Shown here: piece by piece, positions 13,001 to 27,929 of the stretch | How positions within the stretch are numbered: the stretch's first letter is position 1 | How the letters are laid out: each line of letters opens with the position of its first letter | The notes under the pieces: model-generated | Seen by the model: the letters and a program-made list of their open reading frames with translations, nothing else | The model's database searches: none | What the model was told of the DNA's origin: nothing | Position numbers and translations under genes: made by a program | DNA from: Piezodorus guildinii | Taxonomy: Eukaryota; Arthropoda; Insecta; Hemiptera; Pentatomidae | Length of the DNA: 64,000 nucleotides | Direction of reading: 5' to 3' | NCBI GenBank assembly: GCA_023052935.1 | Contig: CM041292.1 | Coordinates: 42,306,139 to 42,370,138 of the forward strand

Positions 13001-16000
13001 ATTGTAATAAAAGAATGCAACCAAAAATGAAACTGCATTAAGGATTCATACCAATAGTGTCAACATATTTTTTAATTAATTGGAATCTACTAAAAGAATG
13101 AATTTTTAACAGCTAAAAATGTGATTTACCTGCAGTATAGTCATTGATTAGCTGCAATACTTTGATGCCAGCAAGCTCCGCTGCTTGAAGCATTGCCTTC
13201 CTCTCGGCCTGATTAAAGTAACCCGGTACTGTGATAACTGCTTCATTAACAGCATTACCTGCAGCATTAATGGCCATTTCCTGAGCTTTCTTTAGCATCA
13301 TAGCAACCAGTTCCTCGACATTAAACTGAGTTTCTCTGTAAACAATGCCATAGTTCACAGCCACAAGGGATAAAAAAGTGTTGAAAAAATCTTAAATGGT
13401 TAATTGAACAACATATTTAACTAATAAAACTAACAATATATTATGTTGATTAATTATTAATGAAAAAGGGATAATTCATACTACTAAATTAATACATAAA
13501 ATGATATCTTCCTAATATTTATAACTGTAAACAAATAATGATCATTACAACTCAATGATCAGTACAAACTTACGAATCATGCTGAAATACAACTGTTCCA
13601 CGAACAGGATCAGGCACAATGTCATAATACGGGAACCTCTGCTGGAAAACCTTGACGACGGGATTGTCTACTTTTTTTCCAAGTAGATCCAACAAGTATA
13701 TGTAACACTGCTTGGGGAACCTGACCCCAACACTTAGGGCATCCTCACCAAAGGTCCTCTCCCCATCACGAAATGCTATAGCAACAGGTGTTTTTCGTTT
13801 CGATTCCTTATTCAATGCTATTTCCATAGGTACTCCAGGCTGTTAATAAAAAAATCAATTATTAAAGAGATGTTACATTCAATATTATTATTTACATCAT
13901 AACATAAATATTTATATAGTATAGAGACTTGGAGAGGCTCTTCAGGTACCCTTGGATAAATGGAATGAGGAACTGAAGATAAGAGGCTTAACAAATAAAC
14001 CAAAAAAAAAGAAAGTCATTTGTGTCAGGAAAGAAAATGCGAAGCTAAGGATTTTGAGTATTGGTGACACCCTAGAAATAACAAACACTTATACGTATCT
14101 CCGGACCATTACAAGTGAAGATGGTAAAACAGACCAGGAGGTTGTAAATCGAGTGACAAAATCAAATCAAGTGTACAATCAGATTTCCAAAACTGAAATA
14201 GGCACGCAAGAAGTAAGTAGAGAGGCCAAAATAAGAATATTTAAATCTGTGTTCCTTCCAGTTCTCCTGTATGGATCAGAAAGCTTAACAGCCTCGACAA
14301 GCATGTAGGTAGGCAAAAATGAGATTCCTCTGAAGAATAGTTGATAAGACCATGAGGGACTGCATCAAAAATGAAAGAATTTGGGAAGTTTTGGGTGTTA
14401 AACCAGTGTGCGACATCATGCAAGAGCAACAACTAAAATGGTATGGCCATGTCTTTAGAATGGACGATACCAGAAAAGCCAAGTGATATCTAGAAGCTAG
14501 ACCAGAAGGAAGATGGCCTTGTGGCAGACCAAGGTGTATGTACTGTGATTACATTGTAAAACTGAGGGCAGCAAGAAGAGATAAGAAGATTAGCCAAGGA
14601 CAAAGACCTGTGGGATAGATCAGCTGAGGCTTGACTCCACTACAGACTCCACGCTTGACAGCACAAAGGAGTTAGAGAAAGAAGAAGTAGATATATAATT
14701 TTATTCAACCCATGCTGACATCCACTATTAGGTGAGTTGCAGTTTCCCCTGTATTAGCAGTATTCTCTTGGTCTCTGCAATCCTGACAAGATGTCTTAAC
14801 TCAGATTTATTGGGTTAAATCTCAAGCGTCATAAAAAGACCTTATGGTAGGCAGTATTTTTTTCCTGTGCAAGGTTATTAATAAAGGTATATGGATTGCT
14901 CTAGATGGATCAGTGGTTATTAGTAGCAATGGACCACATAAAGATAGGTGGATCACATAAATCAAGCCTACTTTATACAAGGGTGTTTCGTAGATCCAAA
15001 CCTGACTCTGAATACTATCCTTCAATAACACATCTTAGAGCCAAAATTTCAAGATTGGGCATCAGGAATCCTTCCTTTTCCAGGAAAGCTGAAAAGTTTC
15101 CCACAAACACTTAAGGACCGCAAAAAAACAACAAAAAAAAACAGCATTTGAAGTTTGTGCTATACCTCTTAGCCGAAACTAAAATAACCCATATCTGTAC
15201 AGAATTGTTACTTGTGATGTTAAGTGGATACTTAAATGATTACAGTAGACATTATGGACAGTGGCCGATAAATGAGAAGCAGCACAACATCTTCCACAGC
15301 ACCCAACTCATTAAAAAAAAGGTGAAGGTTACTGTTTGGTGGCTTTATTTGGTTTGATACACTACCGCTTCTTAAAACATGGTGACACCACTAAAGCCGA
15401 ACCATATTGTGACCAAATTAATGCTATAAATATCAGATATCGGCAATAATGAAGAGAAGACATTTTTATTCTATTGGAAGAGGCCAATTTTGTTGAACGG
15501 CAATGCCAGGCCACAAGTCTCACATGAGGTCTCAGCTTGGATTTCATATCAGTTTTTAGAGTTTCATCATACTCAGCTGCACCCGTCCTACTCTCCTAAA
15601 CTCTTACGTACAGATTGTCAATTTTTTTAGACACCTGGAGGGACCACAACTAGTAAGCAGTAATCTATAGTAGTGGAGAATATTTTGATTGAACAAAACG
15701 GATCTATGTATTTATTTTTCTTTTTTTTTTCTTTATAAACCAAATTTTAGCATTGTTTATCTACAAACAAATACATAAAATAAAATTTAAAAATAACTGG
15801 AAACTAAATGTACTTTTTTAATGTAAAAACAAAGATGATCAATAACATCATACTTTATAATTTTTATCAGTAAAAAAAGATATGACTAAATTTGAAATTG
15901 GGAAAGAGTGAAGTACCACTTGAAAATTAACTAGTACCTCAGGTAATACTAGCCATATATGTTAAAAAAACCTAAGCAGGTATCATCATATTAAATAATT

Positions 16001-17538
16001 AATAATCAATACATATGAACAAAAATGCCCTTTTATCAATATTTTCCAACTTAGTTACATAAAATTTGATATCAGCAAGTTACTTCATAATTCTGTTGAA
16101 AATGAAGCAATAGAGAAGAAATAATAGGAAAGTAAAAAATCAATATAAAGGCAAGTGAAATATTAATGAGTTACGACATGTTCAGCTAAGACAAAGCTTT
16201 TAACTACAATTTATTTTTCATAGAATATTCTATTAATAAATGTCAACTCTTTGTTAGCCCAAAATTCATCTTAATGTTTTTTTTTTCACATAACATGTGA
16301 TTAATTTTTTCTGGGAAAATAACAGTCCTATTCATTAAAAAAAATCAACAATTTAGTAAAATGTAAATGTTATTAGATAACTGTGATAAACTAACAATTA
16401 GCTAAATGATAATATTTGATCAGATTAGCCAACAATTGAGAATATATAATAAACCTAATTGGGATCAACAACAGAGATGCAAATACACTGCATGCTCTTT
16501 TCCACTTTTTAATATCTCGGTACTTATTAAGCTTACGAAGATAATTATTTATAATAATATTATACAGCTGCTATCAAGAACAGAATAATTAATACTATTT
16601 TTTTTTTAAATAAATGTATTTATAGTTCTATAATGTGATTTATGAGTTGAAAATTCAAAGATATTAAATCAAAATATTTAGACTTATAATTATATTTATA
16701 ATTCCTTCTAATAATTCCATAACTATAAATTTTGACTTAAACAGATTTTATTTGATTTGTAATGGTCCACTAAATAACAAGACAAATACTTTTTTTTTTA
16801 ATGACTTCAAGAGAGCAATTATTTTCAAAACTTTTAGAATAGTATTCTTTAATTCTTTGAGTAATTCCGAGTTGTTGCTTCTAAATCATAAACAAAATAT
16901 AACAATTACTTCTTTTGTGGATGTAATTAGTTGACCGTTGAGAATTACTGAGTTTTCATTCTCCCACCAAGCGCCCTGATGATGACCCACAAAGGGGGTC
17001 GAAACGTTGGCAAACAATAAAATAGTTGAAACTATTTAGTTGTTTCATTTAATGACCGCCACCCGGACTAATTCCTTCCATCCAGTAATTACTTCTTTTG
17101 TGTGAAGATATGAACCGTTAAAAATTGTAATTTTAATATTGTGTTTTAGGTGATAACAAGCATGAGAAGCCTATTTTGATAAATAGGTTTAATAAGAAAC
17201 ATGATAAGTATTTAGGGAAATACATTGAGAGGAATCTTCAACATACTAAATGAGTAAAGCTGTTTCGAACCATGACTATTACTTCTGAAGAATTTAAGCT
17301 TTAATATAAGTAGGACCATTAGGTTTAGAAACTATAAATTAAACAATAAAATACAACTATTCACCAGTTAAAGCATAATGTGAAATGCAATATCAACATT
17401 TTTATGTTTACTTACAGAAACAATAGCAACCTTCATCCATTCTGTTCCAAAATCTATACTCATTACAGCAACTCCTTGACATTTTATAATACATTCCAAA
17501 ATAAGTATTACAAACACTAAGTAGCCCAACAGTTTCAT
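1005..17538 (-). CDS. HYOU1: Hypoxia up-regulated protein 1 / Grp170 (ER Hsp70-like chaperone), 3' end missing
   Basis: ER-lumen Hsp110/Grp170-class chaperone and nucleotide-exchange factor for BiP. Coding exons in transcription order: 17416-17538, 13574-13839, 13130-13335, 12444-12621, 11075-11261, 10830-10979, 9778-9975, 9246-9418, 8190-8434, 7703-8000, 5592-5757, 3484-3765, 1166-1273, 1005-1080. All junctions are GT-AG and phases are continuous over 2656 nt (885 codons). Residues 1-22 form a hydrophobic signal peptide, followed by the actin-like ATPase start [17 protein letters not shown]. Further landmarks are [46 protein letters not shown] and [13 protein letters not shown] Lys/Glu-rich acidic loop (about 576-675) separates the beta domain from the C-terminal helical domain ([26 protein letters not shown]). 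The last exon ends in phase 1; animal orthologues are roughly 920-1000 aa, so a C-terminal tail with a KDEL-like signal is missing, probably left of the window. The start exon has an acceptor 7 nt before ATG, so a 5' UTR exon lies upstream; a donor near 17830 is a weak candidate. Confidence 0.95.
1545..1713 (+). mobile_element. TSD-flanked fold-back element (Penelope-like/hammerhead family)
   Basis: Flanked by perfect 14-bp repeats GAATAACCATTATA (1531-1544, 1714-1727). Head GTGAGAATGGTCGACTGTGA, then inverted arms GGTTCAGGGTGCAGTC / GACTGCAGCCTGAACT around an AT-rich centre. Lacks the hammerhead-like core seen in longer relatives. In a HYOU1 intron. Confidence 0.75.
2541..2760. repeat. Inverted repeat with hammerhead-like arms
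   Basis: Plus-strand GTAGTCGATGTTTCGGGG with TTTCAAGACTATCAATTTGT, mirrored at about 2705-2752 by ACAAATTAATAGTCTTGAAA and AAAAGTCGACTAT. On the minus strand the left arm reads AGTC, CTTGAAAATGGGG, CCCCGAAACATC, GACT: a degenerate hammerhead-like order with stem I AGTC/GACT. Confidence 0.5.
2858..2986. repeat. Near-perfect 129-bp palindrome
   Basis: Arms 2858-2896 and 2948-2986 are perfect 39-bp inverted repeats (AGGTTCTTTTTTTCAATT start). The 51-nt centre contains further pairing (TTTCTTATT with AATAAGAAA). In a HYOU1 intron, so it would form a very stable hairpin in the pre-mRNA. Confidence 0.85.
3896..5035 (-). repeat. 0.8-1 kb TIR repeat family, copy interrupted by a SINE
   Basis: Reverse orientation relative to the copy at 62485-63380. 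Starts near CTTACTATATATA, contains TTTTCTCAAAAACAGCTCTA and GTATAATATACCGTTGGAAA, and ends GTAGGTGAAAGTCATGTGTT. The SINE at 4210-4516 is nested inside. No ORF of note. Confidence 0.7.
4210..4516 (+). mobile_element. tRNA-derived SINE, family A, with TSD
   Basis: Pol III-type head with A box (GTGGTCTAGTGGGTAGAGCG) and B box (GGGTTCGAATCCC), then a tail containing TGGAGACCCTCCTGGGGCA and ending TTGTAGTGGTACAGG. Flanked by TTAATATTAACTAG (4196-4209) and TTAATATCAACTAG (4517-4530), a 13/14 match. Inserted inside a copy of the 0.8-1 kb repeat family, in a HYOU1 intron. Confidence 0.85.
5283..5330 (+). other. Isolated hammerhead-like motif, different subfamily
   Basis: CTGAAGA, hairpin GGGA/TCCC, then GAAACGTC, on the plus strand in a HYOU1 intron. 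Flanks differ from the fold-back family, suggesting a separate Penelope-like source. Confidence 0.5.
6521..6767 (-). mobile_element. tRNA-derived SINE, family B
   Basis: Minus-strand head has an A-box-like GTAGCTAGCATAACAG region and B box GGTTCAAACC. The body (ACTAAGGATTTTTACTCCCA on plus) and the 3' end near GCTAATCGGACGATGCTACA define family B. Antisense-sense orientation within HYOU1: it reads in the same direction as the gene. Confidence 0.7.
6888..6937 (+). mobile_element. SINE family A, head fragment
   Basis: GTGAATAGAGCACTAGTCTA and GGTTCCGGGTTTGAATCG match the tRNA-like head of family A. Interrupted immediately to the right by the inverted-repeat element at 6938-7455. Confidence 0.55.
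6938..7455. mobile_element. Non-autonomous element with about 55-bp TIRs
   Basis: Left AATTAAATGTTGCAAACATC and GATAAGAAAACTTTTACCC; right end is the inverted counterpart with a few mismatches (GGGTAAAAGTTTTCTTATTA, GATGCTGCAACATTTAATC). Inserted next to a SINE A fragment in a HYOU1 intron. No coding. Confidence 0.65.
10590..10710 (+). mobile_element. Degenerate member of the hammerhead family
   Basis: Head-like GTTGACCATTGAGAATATTA, GTGTGCAGTCATC and later CCGAAACGTGCAATAT. Similar heads occur at 16933 and 21174. Boundaries unclear; in a HYOU1 intron. Confidence 0.4.
13925..14690 (+). pseudogene. LINE reverse-transcriptase C-terminal relic
   Basis: In HYOU1 intron 1, antisense to the gene. 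An open stretch (about 13952-14308) reads [20 protein letters not shown], then [34 protein letters not shown]; after frameshifts come [12 protein letters not shown] and [10 protein letters not shown]. These match the post-catalytic region of LINE polyproteins. The catalytic YADD part is absent: a 5'-truncated dead copy. Confidence 0.75.
15150..15650 (+). pseudogene. Decayed mariner transposase fragment
   Basis: In HYOU1 intron 1. Translations in shifting frames give [25 protein letters not shown], then [25 protein letters not shown] and [18 protein letters not shown]. These correspond in order to mariner motifs (KVMVTVWW, HDNARPH, HPPYSPDLAPTDYHLF). Multiple stops and frameshifts; no TIRs located. 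Confidence 0.7.
16920..17086 (+). mobile_element. TSD-flanked element with hammerhead-like motif
   Basis: Flanked by perfect 16-bp repeats AATTACTTCTTTTGTG (16904-16919, 17087-17102). Contains GCC-CTGATGA, a GACCC/GGGTC hairpin, then GAAACGTT-GGC: the conserved order of a type I hammerhead with a 2-bp ACGT-type stem III. One unpaired base lies between CTGATGA and stem II, unlike the textbook core. Ends AATGACCGCCACCCGGACTA. In HYOU1 intron 1. Confidence 0.75.
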
Positions 17539-18204
17539 CTTTACTCTGAAAAAAAAAAAATTAATCCTGTGACATTAATGAAATAAATTATATGCAATTT
17601 ATTTAAATCCTAGATGAATTACGAAAGCTGGTATCACCAGATTATAGTAAGTAGATTTTTGGTTGGATTAATTTCGTAAAAAAAACTATGACATAAATAA
17701 TCCATTGGCTTAAGACGGCTAATAAAGACTGCTACTTACACTAATTATAAATAAACTTTAAAATTTAGAGACTTAGTTATATTTAATTCTTCATCGTTAA
17801 CTCAGTTCGTGTAACCCATGTGAAACTGTTACCTATCAGCTGCTGGCACTTCCAGCATTGAATTTGAACATTGTGTGGCCGAATGTTATTGGCTAGTTTG
17901 TTTTCAAGACTGTTTTGATAATCGATAGAGAGTATCATATATCTCAGAAAATACCTAATAAAAAAATAAATAAAAGAATAACTAAAGAATTCACAAAAAA
18001 ATACCAGCACACTTACATTTATTCAGGATTACTACCTCGAAAGATAAAGATGAGTATTTTTTTAAATTCTAGAATATATCAATTCGTTATTAATAATTCT
18101 ATATTGATTTTCGCAATGAAAATATATAAAAATGTATCAAACAAAATCTCTTAATTTCCAACATCTTCCGCTAGAATGGTGCTCAAAGTCCTAAAACAGG
18201 GCAA

Positions 18205-18245
18205 CAGTGCTAGTTGTTTGTTTTAATGATGCTCCCGGCGTTAAT
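18205..18245 (+). mobile_element. Tail scrap of the hammerhead family
   Basis: GTTTTAATGATGCTCCCGGC matches the tails at 46505 and 17045 (AATGAC-GC-CCCGG). Nothing else of the element is recognisable. Confidence 0.35.
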
Positions 18246-19332
18246 TAAAAGAAAAATAACAAATAGGGCTATGGACACGGAAACGTATGTATGTATGTGA
18301 AAAATTGGAAAGACAAAGGAAAAGTAATGGCAACATGGCACAGGAAATTACAGAATTAAGACTTCGAGAATGGAGATTATAGTAATACTAATTAATTACT
18401 ATCATAAACTGTTTCTTTCCAAAGTAGAGAAAAGAAAAAAAAATTACAAGGTTTGTGCTATGCTTACTGCACTGTTGAGTACCTGAATAAATACTTGAGA
18501 CTTTTGAATAAACTAGAAATACATAACATGGGCCCTTGACTAAACATATAATCAGATAGAAAATCATAAACCACTAGTTGTCGAAAGCAAAATCTCTGAA
18601 GGTGACAAAATAAATTATGTACTTGATCTTCATACTTTCTACCAAAACCATATGCTAGAATGGTCACACCTCAAGAACCCTATTAGTATCTCAAGTGCTA
18701 TGAATTTAAAAATAGTTTCCTAGGAAGAGAGGGTAGTAAAAAGAAATTTCAAACTGAAAGAGTTCCCACTGAAAATTCTTTTGTTTGTTGGTACCACGGA
18801 AGGCAAGGTCATTCTTTAAGAACTTTTTCTTAATGCAGGAATTCACGACAGACGAAATAAAAAAGGTTCTATTCCAGAAAGAAGTTTTTGTTTGACTAAA
18901 CAGTAGGTGGTGGATACAGTAGGACTGGATACAGAATGGAACCGCCATCCACAAAAATCAAACTTCTAGGATGAGGAAGACCACAACAGCAATAGACCTC
19001 AGATTAGTTGTCCTTAAGAACAAATGCAACCCTAAACAGATGTTATGAGTTGTTTATGGAACTATATGTAATTATTTATTAAATAAACACATGTAACATA
19101 ACAGACTCTGCCACTGAGTGAATTTCTGGTTCTTCTGTTATACCTTATTATTTGACCGAATTCATTTTAATTAAACTTCCTAGGAATGCTCTGAACTTAT
19201 TTCTAATCATAGTTCAATAACAACATATAAAACAGAACAACTTTTTTTTTTTTTTTCTAGCTAAAAAGCTTCCTTACAATATGATTCTGAGAGGGTAAGG
19301 GAGGGGTTTTAGGGCGATAAATATCTGAAACA

Positions 19333-19390
19333 CGGTTCACATATCTCGGGATAAAACTTAATGAAAACTTGAGGTGGACCCAAAATACTA
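19333..19390 (+). pseudogene. Short LINE reverse-transcriptase scrap
   Basis: One frame reads RFTYLGIKLNENLRWTQ, matching the post-YADD YLGxxLDxxLxW motif of Jockey-like LINEs. Flanking frames are closed. Only a scrap; no boundaries seen. Confidence 0.45.
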
Positions 19391-20399
19391 AACAGGGTTA
19401 GCCTGCTTCAAAGTATGACAACAAAAAAACAATCTAACCAATAAAACTGTAAGTATTCGTTGTCCAACGGGCTGGGTAAGCAGTATTTTCATTATATTAT
19501 ATACCCTCGTCCCCGTAGGCAATTACATTTTGTTTCTAAGTTAGGACTAAATGTATGGAGGAGAATTTATGATGTTTAAGTAGTAGAAGAGCAAAAGAAA
19601 GATGAAATATAATATCAATTTTAGAAATAGAGAAATTTGCAAATCATGACTGATGTGTTCAAAACAATATCATCACTAGTACTTTACCGTTTCCAATGAT
19701 TTTTGTTTTTAGGAATTAAATTACCAATCCAATAGCGATAACAGATGAAATTAATTATTATTGATAAGATTTCATAGCGTATTGGTCTGTGAAGTTCGTA
19801 GTTTTTTTTATTAGTTATTTAATAGAAAAACTTTATGCTATTTTAAATATATCTAATCAATTAGATAAGTCATTATTATCTATAATTTGAGGTCATCTTC
19901 CCAGCGATTTTGTTATACCTTCTTCCCAAAGTTTCTCCTATTCTTTTTATCTACTATAAGCTTTCTTCTCTAGTCCTCAAGCGAATCAACGTGTTTCCCA
20001 GTAAGAGAGTTTTGCAGGGAGCGAAATTAGTGGTAAACTGTTGGGGCTAGGTGAAAAGGGTGGATGCAGAACACTCCCACTAAATCCCAATATTTTTTGT
20101 CTTTGAAAAGAAACGTAACGGCAATGATTGTGATGGAAAACAATGTCCTTTCGTCATGCTAATGTCAGTCGTCTTTGGTCCACAGCTACGTTTAATTTTT
20201 CTCATCGTGTTTAAACACATTAGGATCAATGGTATAGTTAGTAAAGAACACATTTCCAATCCCACCAAATACTCAGCATAACCCTTTTTTTTAATGCAAT
20301 CCTGCTTACAGAGTTCTTAATAGTGGTGGGTCATTCATTTTCCCAGGATTTCTTTTTTAGATTGTGGTAAAGGAAACATTTTGAGTTTCAATTTGTATA

Positions 20400-20995
20400 T
20401 GTGAAATATACAGAAGGAATAGTATTGTAATATATCGGAATAGTATTGCGATGAAGAATTCGTGTTTTCACCGGAAATACATGTTTTAGGCTTCCTTGAG
20501 TTCTAATGACCAAATACCACAAAAAGGTCTGTCTGTAGTGTCTAGCTTGATAACGAAAGGTTGTATAAAATTGAAGTTATCAAATTGTAGATGCCTGATA
20601 TGTTACAGAATCTTTTTCATAATAATCGGCTTGCCAGAAGAGCCACTTTATTCCATGCATTTAGTACCATTTTTCGATTTTCTCAAAAAACTGCTCTAAT
20701 GATTTTGAATCAATTCCCTATTTCCATGTAAATTCTTCTGATTGAAATAGTCTAACAGGACTTTATTGCCGAATTTTGGAATTTTCTTTCTCAAAAGTAC
20801 CATTAATTTTGTAGATTTAAAAAATTACTAAATATAGAAGTTCAACGAATTTGATTGATAGCTAACTGAAGAAGAGAAGAAAAAAAAAATTTGTTTAGTG
20901 GATTTTTTCCCCCCCCGAAAGTAAGATTAGTTATATAGGTGTATAATATAACATAGGAAAGCTAAAGATTTCAGAAAAAAATGTTATTATATACA
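20400..20995 (-). repeat. 0.8-1 kb repeat family, partial copy
   Basis: Shares AGTATTGCGATGAAG, GGTCTGTCTGTAGTGTCTAG, TTCTCAAAAAACTGCTCTAA and ATAACATAGGAAAGCTAAAG with the family, ending in a degraded end. Faces the copy at 21345-22100. Confidence 0.6.
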
Positions 20996-21169
20996 ATATT
21001 GAGAAAGGTAATGTGAAATAAGATCCCTACTGTAGGATCATCTGTTTAGCCTTATAATTATGAAGTGAAGTAAATGAATAAACAACAATTAAGTTAGAAA
21101 TAGGGCATAAAGGTGATTATTGTCCATAACAATTTTATATTGTAATATAATTTATAATGATTAAGTTTA

Positions 21170-21245
21170 GTGGACCATTGAGAATATTTTGAGGAAGATA
21201 GTAGGTGCTGTCATGAAATCTGCTGACTGCACCCCATTATATAAT
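21170..21245 (+). mobile_element. Degenerate member of the hammerhead family
   Basis: GTGGACCATTGAGAATATTT followed by a short fold with GGTGCTGTCATG and CTGACTGCACCCC. Only the head and arm ends remain. Confidence 0.35.
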
Positions 21246-21254
21246 TGAATTTGT

Positions 21255-21300
21255 TATGTTAGCCACAGTAGCATAAAGTGCCGTTAAACAAATAAACAAT
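21255..21300 (+). mobile_element. SINE family B, 3' fragment
   Basis: GTTAGCCACAGTAGCATAAA followed by GTGCCGTTAAACAAATAAAC matches the family B terminus. Only the end is present. Confidence 0.55.
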
Positions 21301-21344
21301 ATTGAAGAATCAATTACATTGAGTTTCAAAAGAAACATGTTTTA

Positions 21345-22100
21345 TTAAATAATCTATTATAATAATATCTACATCAATCAGTTATTTTTGTTCATTTTTT
21401 ATCTCTCTCCATTTACTTTTACATTTTAGTTTATGAGATATTTTATCTAAAATCTCAAGCTTTCTAATGGTATACTCTGTTTTTATGTACAAACACCACA
21501 AAAATTGCATAAAGTATTTTGGCTATTTTCTCCTTAAGTTAGATATCGAATTTGTTTAACTGTTTTTTTATCAATATAAAGACGCCTGGTAAATATTTTT
21601 CAATCTACAAATTTAAAACATTTTCATCAAAGGTATTCCAGAGGGAGACAATTTTAAATATCAGCAATTAAGCCGTCAGACCATCTCAATCACAATGAAA
21701 TCTTAATGATATAAAGTCTATTAAAATTTACAAGAGTTCAATCAAAATCTTCAGAGCGGTTTTTGAGAAAATCGTATAGAAGTACACTACGCATGATATA
21801 AAGTGGCTCTTCAGGTTCGTTGATTTTTATAAAAAATTTAAGGTATAGAAGTACACAACGCATGATATAAAGTGGCTCTTCAGGTTCGTTGATTTTTATG
21901 AAAAATTTAAGGTAACAGTTAAGTGGTACTTTTCGTGCTAGACTTAGTAGCACACACACAGCCCTTTTTCCATGACTCGGTTATTTCGACTAAGGGGACC
22001 CTAAAACAGTATTACTGTTAAAAAGTGGAATTCTAAAATTTTCAGATTTCAATACTTTCCTTTACTATATATTTATTATATAGGTAAGTGAAACTAAAAA
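21345..22100 (+). repeat. 0.8-1 kb repeat family, near-complete copy
   Basis: Contains AAACATGTTTTATTAAATAA, CAAGCTTTCTAATGGTATAC, GTTTTTGAGAAAATCGTATA and ends TATATAGGTAAGTGAAAC. Includes a private 69-bp tandem duplication (21774-21911). Confidence 0.7.
21774..21911 (+). repeat. 69-bp tandem duplication inside the repeat copy
   Basis: Two near-identical 69-bp units, each beginning GTATAGAAGTACAC and containing GATATAAAGTGGCTCTTCAG; only a few mismatches separate them. Other copies of the family have one unit. Confidence 0.85.
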
Positions 22101-22185
22101 TGTTATATTTCTTGAAGTATATTTTGTTAAAATATAGAAATAAATGTCAAAATAGCCCTAATCATTCTTTTATTTAATCTACATG

Positions 22186-22237
<52 letters not shown>

Positions 22238-22918
22238 AATTTATTCTGACTGAATTTAACACAAAAACTTGACTAATCCTTTTCAAAGAATGTTAAGATT
22301 ATTAACAGAATAAACATCTCTTAAATCATACAAGTATCCAACTTACTATTGAAAAATGCTATGAAATCATTCGGCACAAAAGTTTTAGATTTCGGTAATT
22401 TTCTCATGGTCATTTCAAACATTATTGCAAATAACAAAGCTCATTCATTTTTAGATATTTAAATATATTTGTTAAATCATTGGAGAAATAATTCATTCTG
22501 TTCTATTAATAAGCATTGATTAGCACCTAAAATAATTTAGAAGTGTCTTACTTCATTTTTACTTGATACTTAGATTCTAGGGGCTCCTTGAAATGAAATG
22601 TAATACCTCAAAATTTGAGAACGGTTATCTTTTTTTTTCTTTGATAGATTTAAATAGTTAATTCTTGCAAATAATAAAAAGAAAGGTAGATTCGTCAAAT
22701 ATTGAATGAAATTAAAATAAGTCCCCAATAACATCTCACACTGACACTGAGCGTATGTTACTTAACATACAATAAAATTAAGTAAAGAACGTGATAGTCA
22801 TAGTCACCATCTGAACACTGAAAGTGAATAATAAGGACAACAAATAAAAACAAAAATTTAATTTGGTTTACTTTATATAAACCAATACATATGTATAAAA
22901 TGTGTACACAGAAATATT

Positions 22919-26941
<4,023 letters not shown>

Positions 26942-26961
26942 CTTGAACACAACTGGAAAGG

Positions 26962-27894
26962 ATAAACACGTGTGATTGAGGACAGTTTACCTTTTCCACT
27001 GCTTTCAATATTAACTAGTAATGTTCTCTAAAAATATATTTTATATTTTGGGATTCTAGTTAGTAAAATTTTATTATTTTAATTTTTAATATATTTGTAT
27101 TTATATGTACCTCATTATATTTTTGGTTTATTATTTTCAATATTTGTCTTTTCACTTCTATTTTTCCACATCATTTTTGATATGGAGGGGGGTGCAGACG
27201 CACACTGACAACCTCTCCGTTCGTGTAAGCCTATGTATTTGAATATGTTTAAAATTGGTAATAAAATTTTTCATACAAATTCTATTGGTTAATAATGGAA
27301 GTAATTTCAGAGTAGGAAATATTAATCACTACAATAAGTTAAGTTTATTGGTTTATCGTCATTTTCCAAAACTTCGGAACTGCTGGATTTTCTTCGGTAA
27401 TTGATAGAATTATATAAAAATAATAATAACAAAATGAAAATACGTAAATAAAGCTTATGTCACTATGATATTCTATAACAACATTAAAGTTACCCGATAT
27501 TATTTGGGAGTGACTAGCGACTCCTTTCCACCTGTCCATCTTTGTCTGTATAAGCGATTGATCCCCTTTAGTCTTGGATTTTTCACCTACTTCCCCTTTG
27601 TTATTTTAAACTAAAAGGTACATTTATTCGTTCCAACACAAAGTTCTGAAATTTACTCATCAGACATTTGTTCCAGCACTACTTTTAAACGGAGAAGCAA
27701 CAAAAGTTGACTTGCGTGAACGATGGATACGCCTGTCCTACGATCTATTATCAGTCAATGTTCGAGCAAGTATAAAAGAGTAATCTAAAACTGTCTCAGA
27801 GCAGACGTAAGAAAGAACATTTAATAATAGTTTAAAAACTAATAAAAAAAAAAAAAAAGATAAAAGATTTTAATTTACGTATAAAGTGGTTTTA

Positions 27895-27929
<35 letters not shown>

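Larger units (their letters stand above)
17546..22918. other. Intergenic region between HYOU1 and RpS16
   Basis: No gene recognised. Contains a hammerhead-family tail (18205), a LINE scrap (19333), two facing copies of the 0.8-1 kb repeat (20400-22100) with a SINE B end between them, and a TA microsatellite. Sequence at about 18460-19020 and 19880-20270 looks like old repeats but matches nothing I can name. Confidence 0.5.

Noticed and set aside
20080..20268. Minus-strand ORF with transposase-like feel
   Set aside because: No catalytic or terminal motifs could be matched to any family.
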